Shown: one piece after another, positions 1-8,651 of the stretch | Position numbering within the stretch: the first letter of the stretch is position 1 | How the letters are laid out: each line of letters begins with the position of its first letter | Source of the DNA: Paulinella micropora | Lineage: Eukaryota > Cercozoa > Imbricatea > Euglyphida > Paulinellidae | Direction of reading: 5' to 3' | Length of the DNA: 32,500 nucleotides | Assembly: GCA_019918135.1 (NCBI GenBank) | Contig: WBZZ01004746.1 | Location: 217,501 to 250,000 of the forward strand | Translations under genes and position numbers: made by a program | Notes under the pieces: model-generated | What the model saw: the letters and a program-made list of their open reading frames with translations, nothing else | What the model was told of the DNA's origin: nothing | Databases searched by the model: none

Positions 1-328
1 GACCTGGACTGGACCATTGCGCACCTTGCCAGCACAAAATTGACAACATATGAGACCAGGCAAAATGCGGTAAATTTCTGGGGAAATCACCGGAAATACC
101 GCAAAATGTTCGCTGCCTTCAATGTGTTGGTTGTGGTCTGCAGTGCCGCTCTGGCACGCTTTGGGCCTGGATTGGACAATTGCGCACAGTCACGCCAACA
201 CAAGCGACACAATTGACAACGTGTCCAGCATGATCGCCGCCCAGCCGCACTGGTGGATCACTGCAGAGGTCAGCTACATTCTGCAAGATAATAAAGTAAT
301 AATAGTAATGATAATAATGATAATAATT
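1..328. other. Left-edge low-copy sequence with an imperfect duplication
   Basis: No convincing gene is visible. Positions 3..24 and 166..187 are near-identical (CCTGGAYTGGACMATTGCGC core), and each is followed by AATTGACAAC at 38..47 and 211..220. The stretch therefore holds an old imperfect tandem duplication of about 165 bp. It ends in an interrupted AAT/ATA microsatellite at about 286..328, against which family E copy 1 is inserted. Confidence 0.5.
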
Positions 329-1507
329 ACTAGGGGCTGCGCCAACACCTGAAAGGATGGTTTGCGGTGCGCTTTAGGCACCCCCCCCTCGGGCTGGGGT
401 TCCCGGGGGGAGGGCCCACCGGACCCCTCCTTCCCCGTCGACAGGGTACGTTCAATTGCCGGAGGTACCAGCAGAACGCAAGTGTAAGCTCTGGTGGCAC
501 AATCTCTGGTTTTTGTGCCACCCAGCACCAAGTTTGTTGGATCTCCGGAGAGAGCTCATCGAGAGTAGGGTACACCAAACATCAGCCTCAAACTCCCTCT
601 GGTGTGCGCGAACGGCGCCTGGTGGTGCTAAAGCCTGAATTTTCTGGTTTTTACGCCACCCGGCACCACAATTTTTATATTTTCGAAGAGAGTTCATCAA
701 GAAGTGTCAGATACACCAAACTAAATCCCTCTGGTGTGCACAAACGGCGCCTGGTGGCAAAAAGACCTCAATTTTCTGGTTTGGGTGCCACCCGCGACCA
801 AAACGGGTACGTACAATTGCAGGCCTGGGATTCCCGGGGGAAGGGCCCCCCGGACCCATCCTTCCCCGTCGACAGGGTACGTTCCATTGCCCGGAGGTAC
901 CGGCAAGTACTCCAAAAAAACAAGGAATTTTGGTATTCAGGACACTCCCCTAACGCAAATATTTGCGTGAATTCCAAAAAATTATATCATCATCAACATC
1001 GAGTCTGGGGCTAGCCACCCTGCCAATATGAGCTCCAACTCCTTCTGGTTCACACAAACCATGATTTGTTCCGATGAGGGTGCAGAAAATAGGCTAAAAA
1101 ACAAGGAATTTTCGCATTCAGGACACTCCCCTAACGCAAATATTTGCGTGAATTCCAAAGAATTATATCAGCATCAACATCGAGTCTGGGGCTAGCCACC
1201 CTGTCATTATCAGCTCCTGCTTCACACAAACCATGATTTATTCCGACAGGGGGGCGAAAAAAAACAAGGAATTTTGGCATTCAGGACACTCCCCTAACGC
1301 AAATATTTGCGTGAAAAAAAAATCATATCAGCATCAACATCGAGTCTGGGGCTAGCCACCCTGCAAATATGAGCTCCCAACTCCTCCTCGTTCCACAAAC
1401 CATGATTTATTCCGACAGGGGTGCGGAAAAGGGGGGGGGGGGATACACAATTTTCATTTCCCCCCTCCCCCGAAACCCCCCACCCCCTAGTCCCAACACC
1501 TTTTAGG
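329..1507 (+). repeat. Family E composite repeat, copy E1
   Basis: First of five copies of a long non-coding composite. It opens with ACTAGGGGCTGCGCCAACAC right after AAT repeats and closes with a CCAACACCTTTTAGG end before the next AAT array. The left half is made of diverged GC-rich units containing GGGTACGTTCAATTGCCGGA and GGCGCCTGGTGGC. The right half has three units of roughly 165-185 bp, each with the perfect palindrome CGCAAATATTTGCG (starting near 954, 1135 and 1298). A G12-type homopolymer lies near 1432. Reading frames here are artefacts of the repeats. It lacks the hairpin-CATG motif shared by the other families. The orientation call is arbitrary. Confidence 0.75.
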
Positions 1508-1539
<32 letters not shown>

Positions 1540-1552
1540 TAATAATAATAAT

Positions 1553-1821
1553 AGTGCTTCTCTGTCAATGGCTGATGCATTTCTGCACATGCGCCTCCAT
1601 CGTCTCACCCGTGAGGGGAGTACGAAGAATTGACGATAAGCTCTAATGACACCCCCGCAAGGGCAGTTCCAACACTTCCAGACGGGCCGGTATGTTCAAT
1701 GAAAATACTGGTCCAGAAATAGACCGGTATGTTCAATGAAAATACTGGTGGCACCGACGGGAATCGAACTGGCGACAGGGCCCAGATGGTAGAACTTGAC
1801 CACTGGGCTATCACGGTGTCC
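1553..1821 (-). mobile_element. tRNA-derived SINE, family A, copy A1 (269 bp)
   Basis: Type description for family A. In minus-strand sense it begins with a tRNA-like head containing box A TAGCCCAGTGG and box B AGTTCGATTCC, 29 nt apart. The body carries one or two copies of a 23-nt unit (GGTATGTTCAATG...ATACTGG). The 3' region has hairpin CTCACGGGTGAG, the core ATGGAGGCGCATG, a TGCA-loop-TGCA hairpin, and a terminal CACT before (ATT)n. These are hallmarks of a tRNA-derived SINE transcribed by Pol III and mobilised by a LINE. A1 has two body units joined by the TCCAGAAATAGA linker. Head and tail both abut AAT arrays, so no target-site duplication can be resolved. Confidence 0.85.
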
Positions 1822-1856
<35 letters not shown>

Positions 1857-1857
<1 letters not shown>

Positions 1858-2096
1858 GTGCTTCTCAGTCAATGGCGAATGCATTTCTGCACATGTGCCT
1901 CCATCGTCTCACCCGCGAGGGGAGTACGAAGATTTGACGATAGGCTCTACTGACACCCCCGCAAGGCAGCTCCAAGCCTTCCAGACAGACCACTACTTTC
2001 AAAGAAAATATCCTTTGAAAATACTGGTACCGACGGGAATCGAACTGGCGACAGGTCCCAGATGGTAGACTTTAACCACTGGGCTATCGCGGTGCC
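1857..2096 (-). mobile_element. SINE family A, subfamily A', copy A2 (240 bp)
   Basis: A' differs from A by a GCGAATGC/CACATGTGC tail variant, an altered body (CAAAGAAAATATCCTTTGAAAA, i.e. a CTTTCAAAG...CTTTGAAA block) and a tRNA head starting GGCACCGCG instead of GGACACCGTG. Box B is intact. The 3' side of the acceptor stem here reads CGGTACC, one change from the CGGTGCC seen in A9. Confidence 0.8.
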
Positions 2097-2132
2097 ACTA
2101 ATGATAATAATAATAATAATAATAATAATAAT

Positions 2133-2399
2133 AGTGCTTCTCTGTCAATGGCTGATGCATTTCTGCACATGCGCCTCCATCGTCTCACCCGTGAGAGGAG
2201 TACGAAGAATTGACGATAAGCTCTAATGACACCCCCGCAAGGGCAGTTCCAACACTTCCAGACGGGCCGGTATGTTCAATGAAAATACTGGTCCAGACGG
2301 ATCGGTATGTTCAATGAAAATACTGGTGGCACCGACGGGAATCGAACTGGCGACAGGGCCCAGATGGTAGAACTTGACCACTGGGCTATCACGGTGTCC
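2133..2399 (-). mobile_element. SINE family A, copy A3 (267 bp)
   Basis: Two body units joined by the TCCAGACGGATCGG linker. Both Pol III boxes are intact. The region near the 3' hairpin has GTGAGAGGAG instead of GTGAGGGGAG. Confidence 0.8.
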
Positions 2400-2430
<31 letters not shown>

Positions 2431-2443
2431 TAATAATAATAAT

Positions 2444-2710
2444 AGTGCTTCTCTGTCAATGGCTGATGCATTTCTGCACATGCGCCTCCATCGTCTCACC
2501 CGTGAGGGGAGTACGAAGAATTGACGATAAGCTCTAATGACACCCCCGCAAGGGCAGTTCCAACACTTCCAGACGGGCCGGTATGTTCAATGAAAATACT
2601 GGTCCAGACGGACCGGTATGTTCAATGAAAATACTGGTGGCACCGACGGGAATCGAACTGGCGACAGGGCCCAGATGGTAGAACTTGACCACTGGGCTAT
2701 CACGGTGTCC
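2444..2710 (-). mobile_element. SINE family A, copy A4 (267 bp)
   Basis: Same structure as A3, with a different linker base in the second unit region. It is separated from A3 by an AAT array carrying one AAC interruption. Confidence 0.8.
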
Positions 2711-2741
<31 letters not shown>

Positions 2742-2743
<2 letters not shown>

Positions 2744-3004
2744 CTTCTCTGTCAATGGCTGATGCATTTCTGCACATGCGCCTCCATCGTCTCACCCGTG
2801 AGGGGAGTACGAAGAATTGACGATAAGCTCTAATGACACCCCCGCAAGGGCAGTTCCAACACTTCCAGACGCCGGTATGTTCAATGAAAATACTGGTCCA
2901 GACGGATCGGTATGTTCAATGAAAATACTGGTGGCACCGACGGGAATCGAACTGGCGACAGGGCCCAGATGGTAGAACTTGACCACTGGGCTATCACGGT
3001 GTCC
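2742..3004 (-). mobile_element. SINE family A, copy A5 (263 bp)
   Basis: The 3' end lacks the usual AG of AGTGCTTC next to the AAT array, and the first body unit has lost a few bases of its GACGGGCCGG lead. Otherwise a complete two-unit copy. Confidence 0.8.
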
Positions 3005-3030
3005 AAATAATGATAATAATAATAATAATA

Positions 3031-3199
3031 GTGTATCTCCTGCCAATTGCTGAGCCAAAAGGCCATGTGCATCCAATCCTCCATTCCATAAGGAAAGTCT
3101 CCACACCAATCGGTGGAATAAAGGAAGTGACGGCATAGAACATTACTCTAGGAGCTTTATACCAATCAGCCCATTGAAAAGGACCAATAGCCTATGTAC

Positions 3200-3200
<1 letters not shown>
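3031..3200 (-). mobile_element. Family D non-autonomous element, copy D1
   Basis: Type description for D, about 170 bp and non-coding. In sense orientation it starts AGTACATAGGC and ends in CTCAGCAATTGGCAGGAGAT followed by ACACT and (ATT)n. Its 3' region carries GGATGCACATG followed by a GCC-loop-GGC hairpin, paralleling the SINE and LINE tails. No Pol III boxes were recognised. All four D copies lie immediately beside the head of a family A element. Confidence 0.7.
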
Positions 3201-3242
<42 letters not shown>

Positions 3243-3243
<1 letters not shown>

Positions 3244-3815
3244 TATATTGATCTGTCATGGCTGAGCCCGAGGGCCATGCGCCTCCATCCCTCGACCCAA
3301 CAGGGACTACAGTGAGTATGTTGGGGAGGGAAGAGTGACTCTAACCATCCTGCATAGAAGGCCCCAAAAGGAAGTCCCTACTACCCGCACAGTGTCGGGT
3401 ACCTTGCAGGAAATCAACTACAAATGATTGATCTTCCCCGCGTGAGAGCTCCACGAGACTGGGTAGGTCCCGCATGGAGGTACTCACAGGGGTAGCAGAC
3501 ATTTCATGCGGTCTGCCAGCGCATGAGGACGTTTTGTGGTAAGTATCTGGGACGCCTCGAAACCCGTCACCACCCCTAGATCGCGGAATGTAAATACCCC
3601 TTTGATCCCACGTGGTGTATGTCTTATAAAAAACAACACAACGACATGGCCTCGGAACCAACACAACAACATAGCCTCGGAACCCACATCGACATAGCCT
3701 CGGAACCCACACAACAACAGAGCCTCGGAACCAACACAACTACATAGCCTCGGAACCAACACAACATAGCCTCGGAGCCAACACAACGACATAGCCTCGA
3801 AACCAGTGGGAAGAG
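3243..3815 (-). mobile_element. Family C element, copy C1 (5'-truncated)
   Basis: Type description for C. The sense 3' end is CTCAGCCATGACAGATCAAT plus TATATATT and then (ATT)n, with a GCC-loop-GGC hairpin beside GATGGAGGCGCATG. The 5' half has a minisatellite of seven about 24-bp units with core TAGCCTCGGAACC (+ strand, about 3650..3800). Full copies carry a 5' head that resembles the LINE 5' end; C1 lacks that last segment and stops at CAGTGGGAAGAG next to AAT repeats. Confidence 0.75.
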
Positions 3816-3851
3816 AATAATAATAATAGTAATAGTAATAATAACAATAAC

Positions 3852-3884
<33 letters not shown>
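3816..3884. repeat. Interrupted AAT microsatellite
   Basis: AAT units with AGT and AAC interruptions lie between C1 and A6. The interruptions suggest an older array than the pure ones elsewhere. Confidence 0.9.
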
Positions 3885-3885
<1 letters not shown>

Positions 3886-4151
3886 GTGCTTCTCTGTCAA
3901 TGGCTGATGCATTTCTGCACATGCGCCTCCATCGTCTCACCCGTGAGGGGAGTACGAAGAATTGACGATAAGCTCTAATGACACCCCCGCAAGGGCAGTT
4001 CCAACACTTCCAGACGGGCCGGTATGTTCAATGAAAATACTGGTCCAGACGGATCGGTATGTTCAATGAAAATACTGGTGGCACCGACGGGAATCGAACT
4101 GGCGACAGGGCCCAGATGGTAGAACTTGACCACTGGGCTATCACGGTGTCC
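3885..4151 (-). mobile_element. SINE family A, copy A6 (267 bp)
   Basis: Complete two-unit copy with the TCCAGACGGATCGG linker, box A at the right and box B intact. Confidence 0.8.

Positions 4152-4218
<67 letters not shown>
4152..4218. repeat. (AAT)n microsatellite
   Basis: Uninterrupted run of about 22 AAT units. It carries the A6 head on one side and the 50-bp LINE 3' fragment F1 on the other. Confidence 0.95.
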
Positions 4219-4267
4219 GGCTTCCTCAGACTATAGCATCAGATCCAGATCCTGGACATGTGCCTCC

Positions 4268-4268
<1 letters not shown>
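4219..4268 (-). mobile_element. LINE 3'-end fragment F1 (50 bp, extremely 5'-truncated copy)
   Basis: Identical by eye to the terminal 50 bp of the LINE (19291..19340), from GGCTTCCTCAG to CATGTGCCTCCA on the + strand, and flanked directly by AAT repeats on both sides. It is what a target-primed insertion that aborted after 50 nt would leave. It retains the TCCAG-loop-CTGGA hairpin. Confidence 0.85.
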
Positions 4269-4300
<32 letters not shown>

Positions 4301-4302
<2 letters not shown>

Positions 4303-4783
4303 ATATCTGAGGCGTACTGATGCAGCTAATGGCATATCCTCAACGGACATAAGCCTCCAATACCCTTGTTCGAGGTCCTCCACCCCTCCGTGTCAGTCTC
4401 TCGCCTGATGATCGGGGCCACCGATGGAGCTCCTGAGGGCAAGACTGCACTAAGCCGAGGTTATTCCGCAGTCCCAGCAACCTCTTGCAAGACGTCACCG
4501 AATGTGCAAGTGCATACACCAAGCGCGGTTGCTAGAGCTGCCTCGAAACCCCACCCATAACAATCTGGTGTCTGCTGGGTCCTGGGCTATCAACCAGCAT
4601 ATGCGGAGTTTAAGATCTTTTACGCGCGCAACGACCCTCCTCCCCAGCATCTACCACCAAAGGGTTATGAGTTGGCGTCACAGTTTAACGCCTTGAGCTG
4701 GAACTCTGTTTAGCAAGTGTGACTAGGTTTTTTCATCGGGATTTCCCTCAATATGTCACAGTCAACACTCCAAGGCAGATTTA
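4301..4783 (-). mobile_element. Family B element, copy B1 (3' unit of a dimer)
   Basis: Type description for B, a non-coding element of about 484 bp. Its sense 3' end reads CGCCTCAGATATAG and then (TATT/ATT)n. Near the 3' end lies TATTGGAGGCTTATGTCC followed by a TCC-loop-GGA hairpin, matching the LINE tail layout. In most copies a 60-aa frame is open but shows no recognisable domain. B1 is joined head-to-tail with B2 without intervening AAT. It lacks the GCCATTGG segment near 4695 present in other copies. Confidence 0.75.
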
Positions 4784-5192
4784 CTATATCTGAGGCGTAC
4801 TGATGCAGCCAATGGCATATCCTCAACGGACATAAGCCTCCAATACCCTTGTTCGAGGTCCTCCACCCCCCCGTGTCAGTCTCTCGCCTGATGATCGGGG
4901 CCACCGATGGAGCTCCTGAGGGCAAGACTGCACTAAGCCGAGGTTATTCCGCAGTCCCAGCAACCTCTTGCAAGACGTCACCGAATGTGCAAGTGCATAC
5001 ACCAAGCGCGGTTGCTAGAGCTGCCTCGAAACCCCACCCATAACCATCTGGTGTCTGCTGGGTCCTGGGCTATCAACCAGCATATGCGGAGTTTAAGATC
5101 TTTTACGCGCGCAACGACCCTCCTCCCCAGCATCTACCACCAAAGGGTTATGAGTTGGCGTCACAGTTTAACGCCTTGAGGCCATCGGGCTG
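4784..5192 (-). mobile_element. Family B element, copy B2 (5' unit of a dimer)
   Basis: Short-class B with its sense 5' end at CAGCCCGATGGC. Its 3' end joins B1 through TAAATCTGCC instead of AAT repeats. Confidence 0.75.
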
Positions 5193-5247
5193 AATAATAA
5201 TAATAATAATAATAATAATGATAATAATCATAATCATAATAATCATA

Positions 5248-5278
<31 letters not shown>

Positions 5279-5282
5279 CATT
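5193..5282. repeat. Compound AAT / ATC / ATG microsatellite
   Basis: AAT units grade into AATCAT and then a run of GAT units. The array separates B2 from an inverted-repeat element. Confidence 0.9.
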
Positions 5283-5378
5283 CGCTATCTGAAATTGCGG
5301 TGTCGGGTGCGGGAGAGCCAATCTACATCCTGGGGTGGCTGTCTCTCGCACCCGACACCGGAAATGTTAGATAGTGTA
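5283..5378. repeat. Short inverted-repeat (MITE-like) element
   Basis: Arms 5284..5317 and 5341..5376 are inverted copies. CGGTGTCGGGTGCG pairs with CGCACCCGACACCG (13 bp perfect), extending outward through CTATCT/AGATAG and inward by GAGAG/CTCTC with a G-T wobble. The loop is about 23 nt. No second copy was found in the window, so calling it a MITE is inference from structure only. Confidence 0.55.
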
Positions 5379-5902
5379 GAACGAGCCTTAGCCGCGCACG
5401 ATCAAGACACGACCGGCAGAGCATGCAGCGAGCAGAAGTGCACGATCAAGAAGCAAGGAGGGCAGAGTGACAAGCAGGACTGGCGAGCAAGAGAGGAGGA
5501 AGGGCATAGACTGTGGCCTGGCTACCACACGACAAGCCGATTTTTATATACATACATTTTTTTGCCGAATTTCCACTGGCATTACAGTTGGAATTTTAAA
5601 AGTTGTGATCGTGGTTGCTACTGTGTGTGTTAGGAGGCGGCGCGGCGTGGCCTGCCTGCGCTGCCGCAGTGCTGTGGCGGGCCGCGCGGCAAGCCCGTGC
5701 ACTTCACGCCGCTGCGCAAGTGCCGCCGGCCCCACGCGCAGCAGCCGCGCCTGCGGTAAACAACACTGACAAGCTAAGACAGGAGGCGAGAGAAGCGAAA
5801 CTTTCGCGGTGATTTTCCGGAAAGTGACATTTTCTCCTTTCATGTGAAATTTTGGCAAGCGTGTGCCCACTTTCAAGAATAATAACAGTAATGATAATAT
5901 TA
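5379..5902. other. Low-copy sequence with a GC-rich block, no gene recognised
   Basis: The only sizeable apparently single-copy stretch in the left half. About 5630..5760 is very GC-rich (GGCGGCGCGGCGTGG and similar) and open in two forward frames, but the encoded Ala/Arg/Cys-rich peptides resemble no family I know. An AT-rich stretch lies at 5540..5605. No start, splice site or domain supports an exon call. Confidence 0.4.
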
Positions 5903-5952
5903 GGTATGCGGGGCCGCTGGCAGGCTGGACCAGTTGGTTCCGCTTGCTAAAT
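5903..5952. repeat. Element H fragment, copy 1
   Basis: GGTATGCGGGGCCGCTGGC followed by CTGGACCAGTTGG closely matches 31902..31945 (GGTACGCGGGGCCGCTGGC, CTGGACGAGTTGG). Both copies sit beside triplet repeats, so this is probably a piece of another dispersed element. Confidence 0.5.
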
Positions 5953-5961
5953 AACAACAAG

Positions 5962-6003
<42 letters not shown>

Positions 6004-6022
6004 AATAATAATAATGATAATA
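5953..6022. repeat. (AAC)n to (AAT)n microsatellite
   Basis: About 16 AAC units run into AAT units directly before B3. It is the only substantial AAC array in the window. Confidence 0.9.
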
Positions 6023-6515
6023 CTATATCTGAGGCGTACTGATGCAGCTAATGGCATATCCTCAACGGACATAAGCCTCCAATACCCTTGTTCGAGGTCC
6101 TCCACCCCCCCTTGTCAGTCTCTCGCCTGATGATCGGGGCCACCGATGGAGCTCCTGAGGGCAAGACTGCACTAAGCCGAGGTTATTCCGCAGTCCCAGC
6201 AACCTCTTGCAAGACGTCACCGAATGTGCAAGTGCATACACCAAGCGCGGTTGCTAGAGCTGCCTCGAAACCCCACCCATAACAATCTGGTGTCTGCTGG
6301 GTCCTGGGCTATCAACCAGCATATGCGGAGTTTAAGATCTTTTACGCGCGCAACGACCCTCCTCCCCAGCATCTACCACCAAAGGGTTATGAGTTGGCGT
6401 CACAGTTTAACGCCTTGAGGCCATTGGGCTGGAACTCTGTTTAGCAAGTGTGACTAGGTTTTTTCATCGGGATTTCCCTCAAATATGTCACAGTCAACAC
6501 TCCAAGGCAGATTTA
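6023..6515 (-). mobile_element. Family B element, copy B3 (3' unit of a dimer)
   Basis: Full-length class B. It is joined to B4 through the same TAAATCTGCC junction as B1/B2, so the dimer has been copied or arose twice at the same point. Confidence 0.75.
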
Positions 6516-7000
6516 CTATATCTGAGGCGTACTGATGCAGCTAATGGCATATCCTCAACGGACATAAGCCTCCTACCCTTGTTCGAGGTCCTCCACCCCC
6601 CCGTGTCAGTCTCTCGCCTGATGATCGGGGCCACCGATGGAGCTCCTGAGGGCAAGACTGCACTAAGCCGAGGTTATTCCGCAGTCCCAGCAACCTCTTG
6701 CAAGACGTCACCGAATGTGCAAGTGCATACACCAAGCGCGCGGTTGCTAGCTGCCTCGAAACCCCACCCATAACAATCTGGTGTCTGCTGGGTCCTGGGC
6801 TATCAACCAGCATATGCGGAGTTTAAGATCTTTTACGCGCGCAACGACCCTCCTCCCCAGCATCTACCACCAAAGGGTTATGAGTTGGCGTCACAGTTTA
6901 ACGCCTTGAGGCCATTGGGCTGGAACTCTGTTTAGCAAGTGTGACTAGGTTTTTTCATCGGGATTTCCCTCAAATATGTCACAGTCAACACTCCAAGGCA
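6516..7000 (-). mobile_element. Family B element, copy B4 (5' unit of a dimer)
   Basis: Full-length class with its 5' end at TGCCTTGGAGTG next to AAT repeats. Small deletions are visible relative to B3 (CTCCTACCC for CTCCAATACCC, and a rearranged GCGCGCGGTTGCTAG). Confidence 0.75.
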
Positions 7001-7033
7001 ATAATGATAATAATAATAATAATAATAATAATA

Positions 7034-7136
7034 GACTTATCAGTCCATTGGCCTTTGATCCTGTCGGACATGTGCCTCCATTGGTATCACGGGGCCGTTC
7101 GGTGACGCGGCTCCGCTCCAAAGACTCGACTGGCGG
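7034..7136 (-). mobile_element. Fragment G, 3' end of a related LINE (103 bp)
   Basis: Embedded in AAT repeats. It shares GGACATGTGCCTCCATTGG and the following CACGGGG stretch with the LINE 3' end at 19327..19355, but the terminal 30 bp differ. It keeps a TCC-loop-GGA hairpin next to CATG. Best read as a 5'-truncated copy of a sister LINE lineage; it could also be a small non-autonomous element. Confidence 0.65.
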
Positions 7137-7158
7137 TAATAATAATAATAATAATAAT

Positions 7159-7782
7159 ATATATATTGATCTGTCATGGCTGAGCCCGAGGGCCATGCGC
7201 CTCCATCCCTCGACCCAACAGGGACTACAGTGAGTATGTTGGGGAGGGAAGGGTGACTCTAACCATCCTGCATAGAAGGCCCCAAAAGGAAGTCCCTACT
7301 ACCCGCACAGTGTCGGGTACCTTGCAGGAAATCAACTACAAATGATTGATCTTCCCCGCATGAGAGCTCCACGAGACTGGGTAGGGCCCGCATGGAGGTA
7401 CTCACAGGGGTAGCAGACATTTCATGCGGTCTGCCAGCGCATGAGGACGTTTTGTGGTAAGTATCTGGGACGCCTCGAAACCCGTCACCACCTAGATCGC
7501 GGAATGTAAATACCCCTTTGATCCCACGTGGTGTATGTCTTATAAAAAACAACACAACGACATGGCCTCGGAACCAACACAACAACATAGCCTCGGAACC
7601 CACATCGACATAGCCTCGGAACCCACACAACAACAGAGCCTCGGAACCAACACAACAACATAGCCTCGGAACCAACACAACAACATAGCCTCGGAGCCAA
7701 CACAACGACATAGCCTCGAAACCAGTGGGAAGAGGCCCAACCACCTCCTATTCCCGTGGGGTGCCATACTGTGCACCCCTCC

Positions 7783-7783
<1 letters not shown>
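7159..7783 (-). mobile_element. Family C element, copy C2 (complete)
   Basis: Both ends are present. The sense 5' head TGGAGGGGTGCACAGTATGG lies at 7764..7783 and the 3' tail at 7159. There are seven minisatellite units at about 7550..7725. A minus-strand frame of 161 codons stays open across the minisatellite (7744 to 7259), but it resembles no known protein. Confidence 0.75.

Positions 7784-7847
<64 letters not shown>
7784..7847. repeat. (AAT)n microsatellite
   Basis: Pure run of about 21 units between the C2 head and the A7 tail. Confidence 0.95.
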
Positions 7848-7848
<1 letters not shown>

Positions 7849-8079
7849 GTGCTTCTCTGTCAATGGCTGATGCAAATCTGCACATGCGCCTCCATCGTCT
7901 CACCCGTGAGGGGAGTACGAAGAATTGACGATAGGCTCTAATGACACCCCCGCACGGGCAGTTCCAACACTTCCAGACGGACCGGTATGTTCAATGAAAA
8001 TACTGGTGGCACCGACGGGAATCGAACTGGCGACAGGGCCCAGATGGTAGAACTTGACCACTGGGCTATCACGGTGTCC
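7848..8079 (-). mobile_element. SINE family A, copy A7 (232 bp, one body unit)
   Basis: Single-unit subfamily. The 3' hairpin loop is AATC instead of TTTC while the TGCA/TGCA stem is unchanged. Confidence 0.8.
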
Positions 8080-8105
8080 AAATAATAATAATAATAATAA
8101 TAATA

Positions 8106-8277
8106 GTGTATCTCCTGCCAATTGCTGAGCCAAAAGGCCATGTGCATCCAATCCTCCATTCCATAAGGAAAGTCTCCACACCAATCGGTGGAATAAAGGA
8201 AGTGACGGCAAAGAACATTACTCTAGGAGCTTTATACCAATCAGCCCATGGAAAGGACCGATGGCCTATGTACTCCC

Positions 8278-8278
<1 letters not shown>
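8106..8278 (-). mobile_element. Family D element, copy D2
   Basis: Complete, with a 5' end AGGGAGTACATAGG. A minor variant (GCAAAGAAC for GCATAGAAC) distinguishes it from D1 and D3. Confidence 0.7.

Positions 8279-8338
<60 letters not shown>
8279..8338. repeat. (AAT)n microsatellite
   Basis: Pure run of about 20 units between D2 and A8. Confidence 0.95.
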
Positions 8339-8339
<1 letters not shown>

Positions 8340-8605
8340 GTGCTTCTCTGTCAATGGCTGATGCATTTCTGCACATGCGCCTCCATCGTCTCACCCGTGA
8401 GGGGAGTACGAAGAATTGACGATAGGCTCTAATGACACCCCCGCAAGGGCAGTTCCAACACTTCCAGACGGACCGGTATGTTCAATGAAAATACTGGTCC
8501 AGACGGACCGGTATGTTCAATGAAAATACTGGTGGCACCGACGGGAATCGAACTGGCGACAGGGCCCAAATGGTAGAACTTGACCACTGGGCTATCACGG
8601 TGTCC
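8339..8605 (-). mobile_element. SINE family A, copy A8 (267 bp)
   Basis: Two-unit copy with TCCAGACGGACCGG linker. The tRNA head carries CCAAATGG for CCAGATGG. Confidence 0.8.

Positions 8606-8650
<45 letters not shown>

Positions 8651-8651
<1 letters not shown>

Noticed and set aside
329..360. Family E left end as a divergent version of the shared 3' motif (CCT-GAA-AGG followed by ATGG)
   Set aside because: The CCTCCA core is missing, the stem is only 20 nt from the AAT border and the following sequence does not align with the other tails. Similarity is too weak to claim.
1421..1633. Open frames of poly-Asn, poly-Ile, poly-Tyr or poly-Leu throughout the window
   Set aside because: They are translations of AAT/ATT microsatellites extended into SINE sequence. 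They recur in both strands at every array and have no independent support.
5615..5812. Possible exon in the GC-rich block (Ala/Arg-rich frames)
   Set aside because: Composition alone keeps more than one frame open. There is no domain, no clear splice signal and no second line of evidence.
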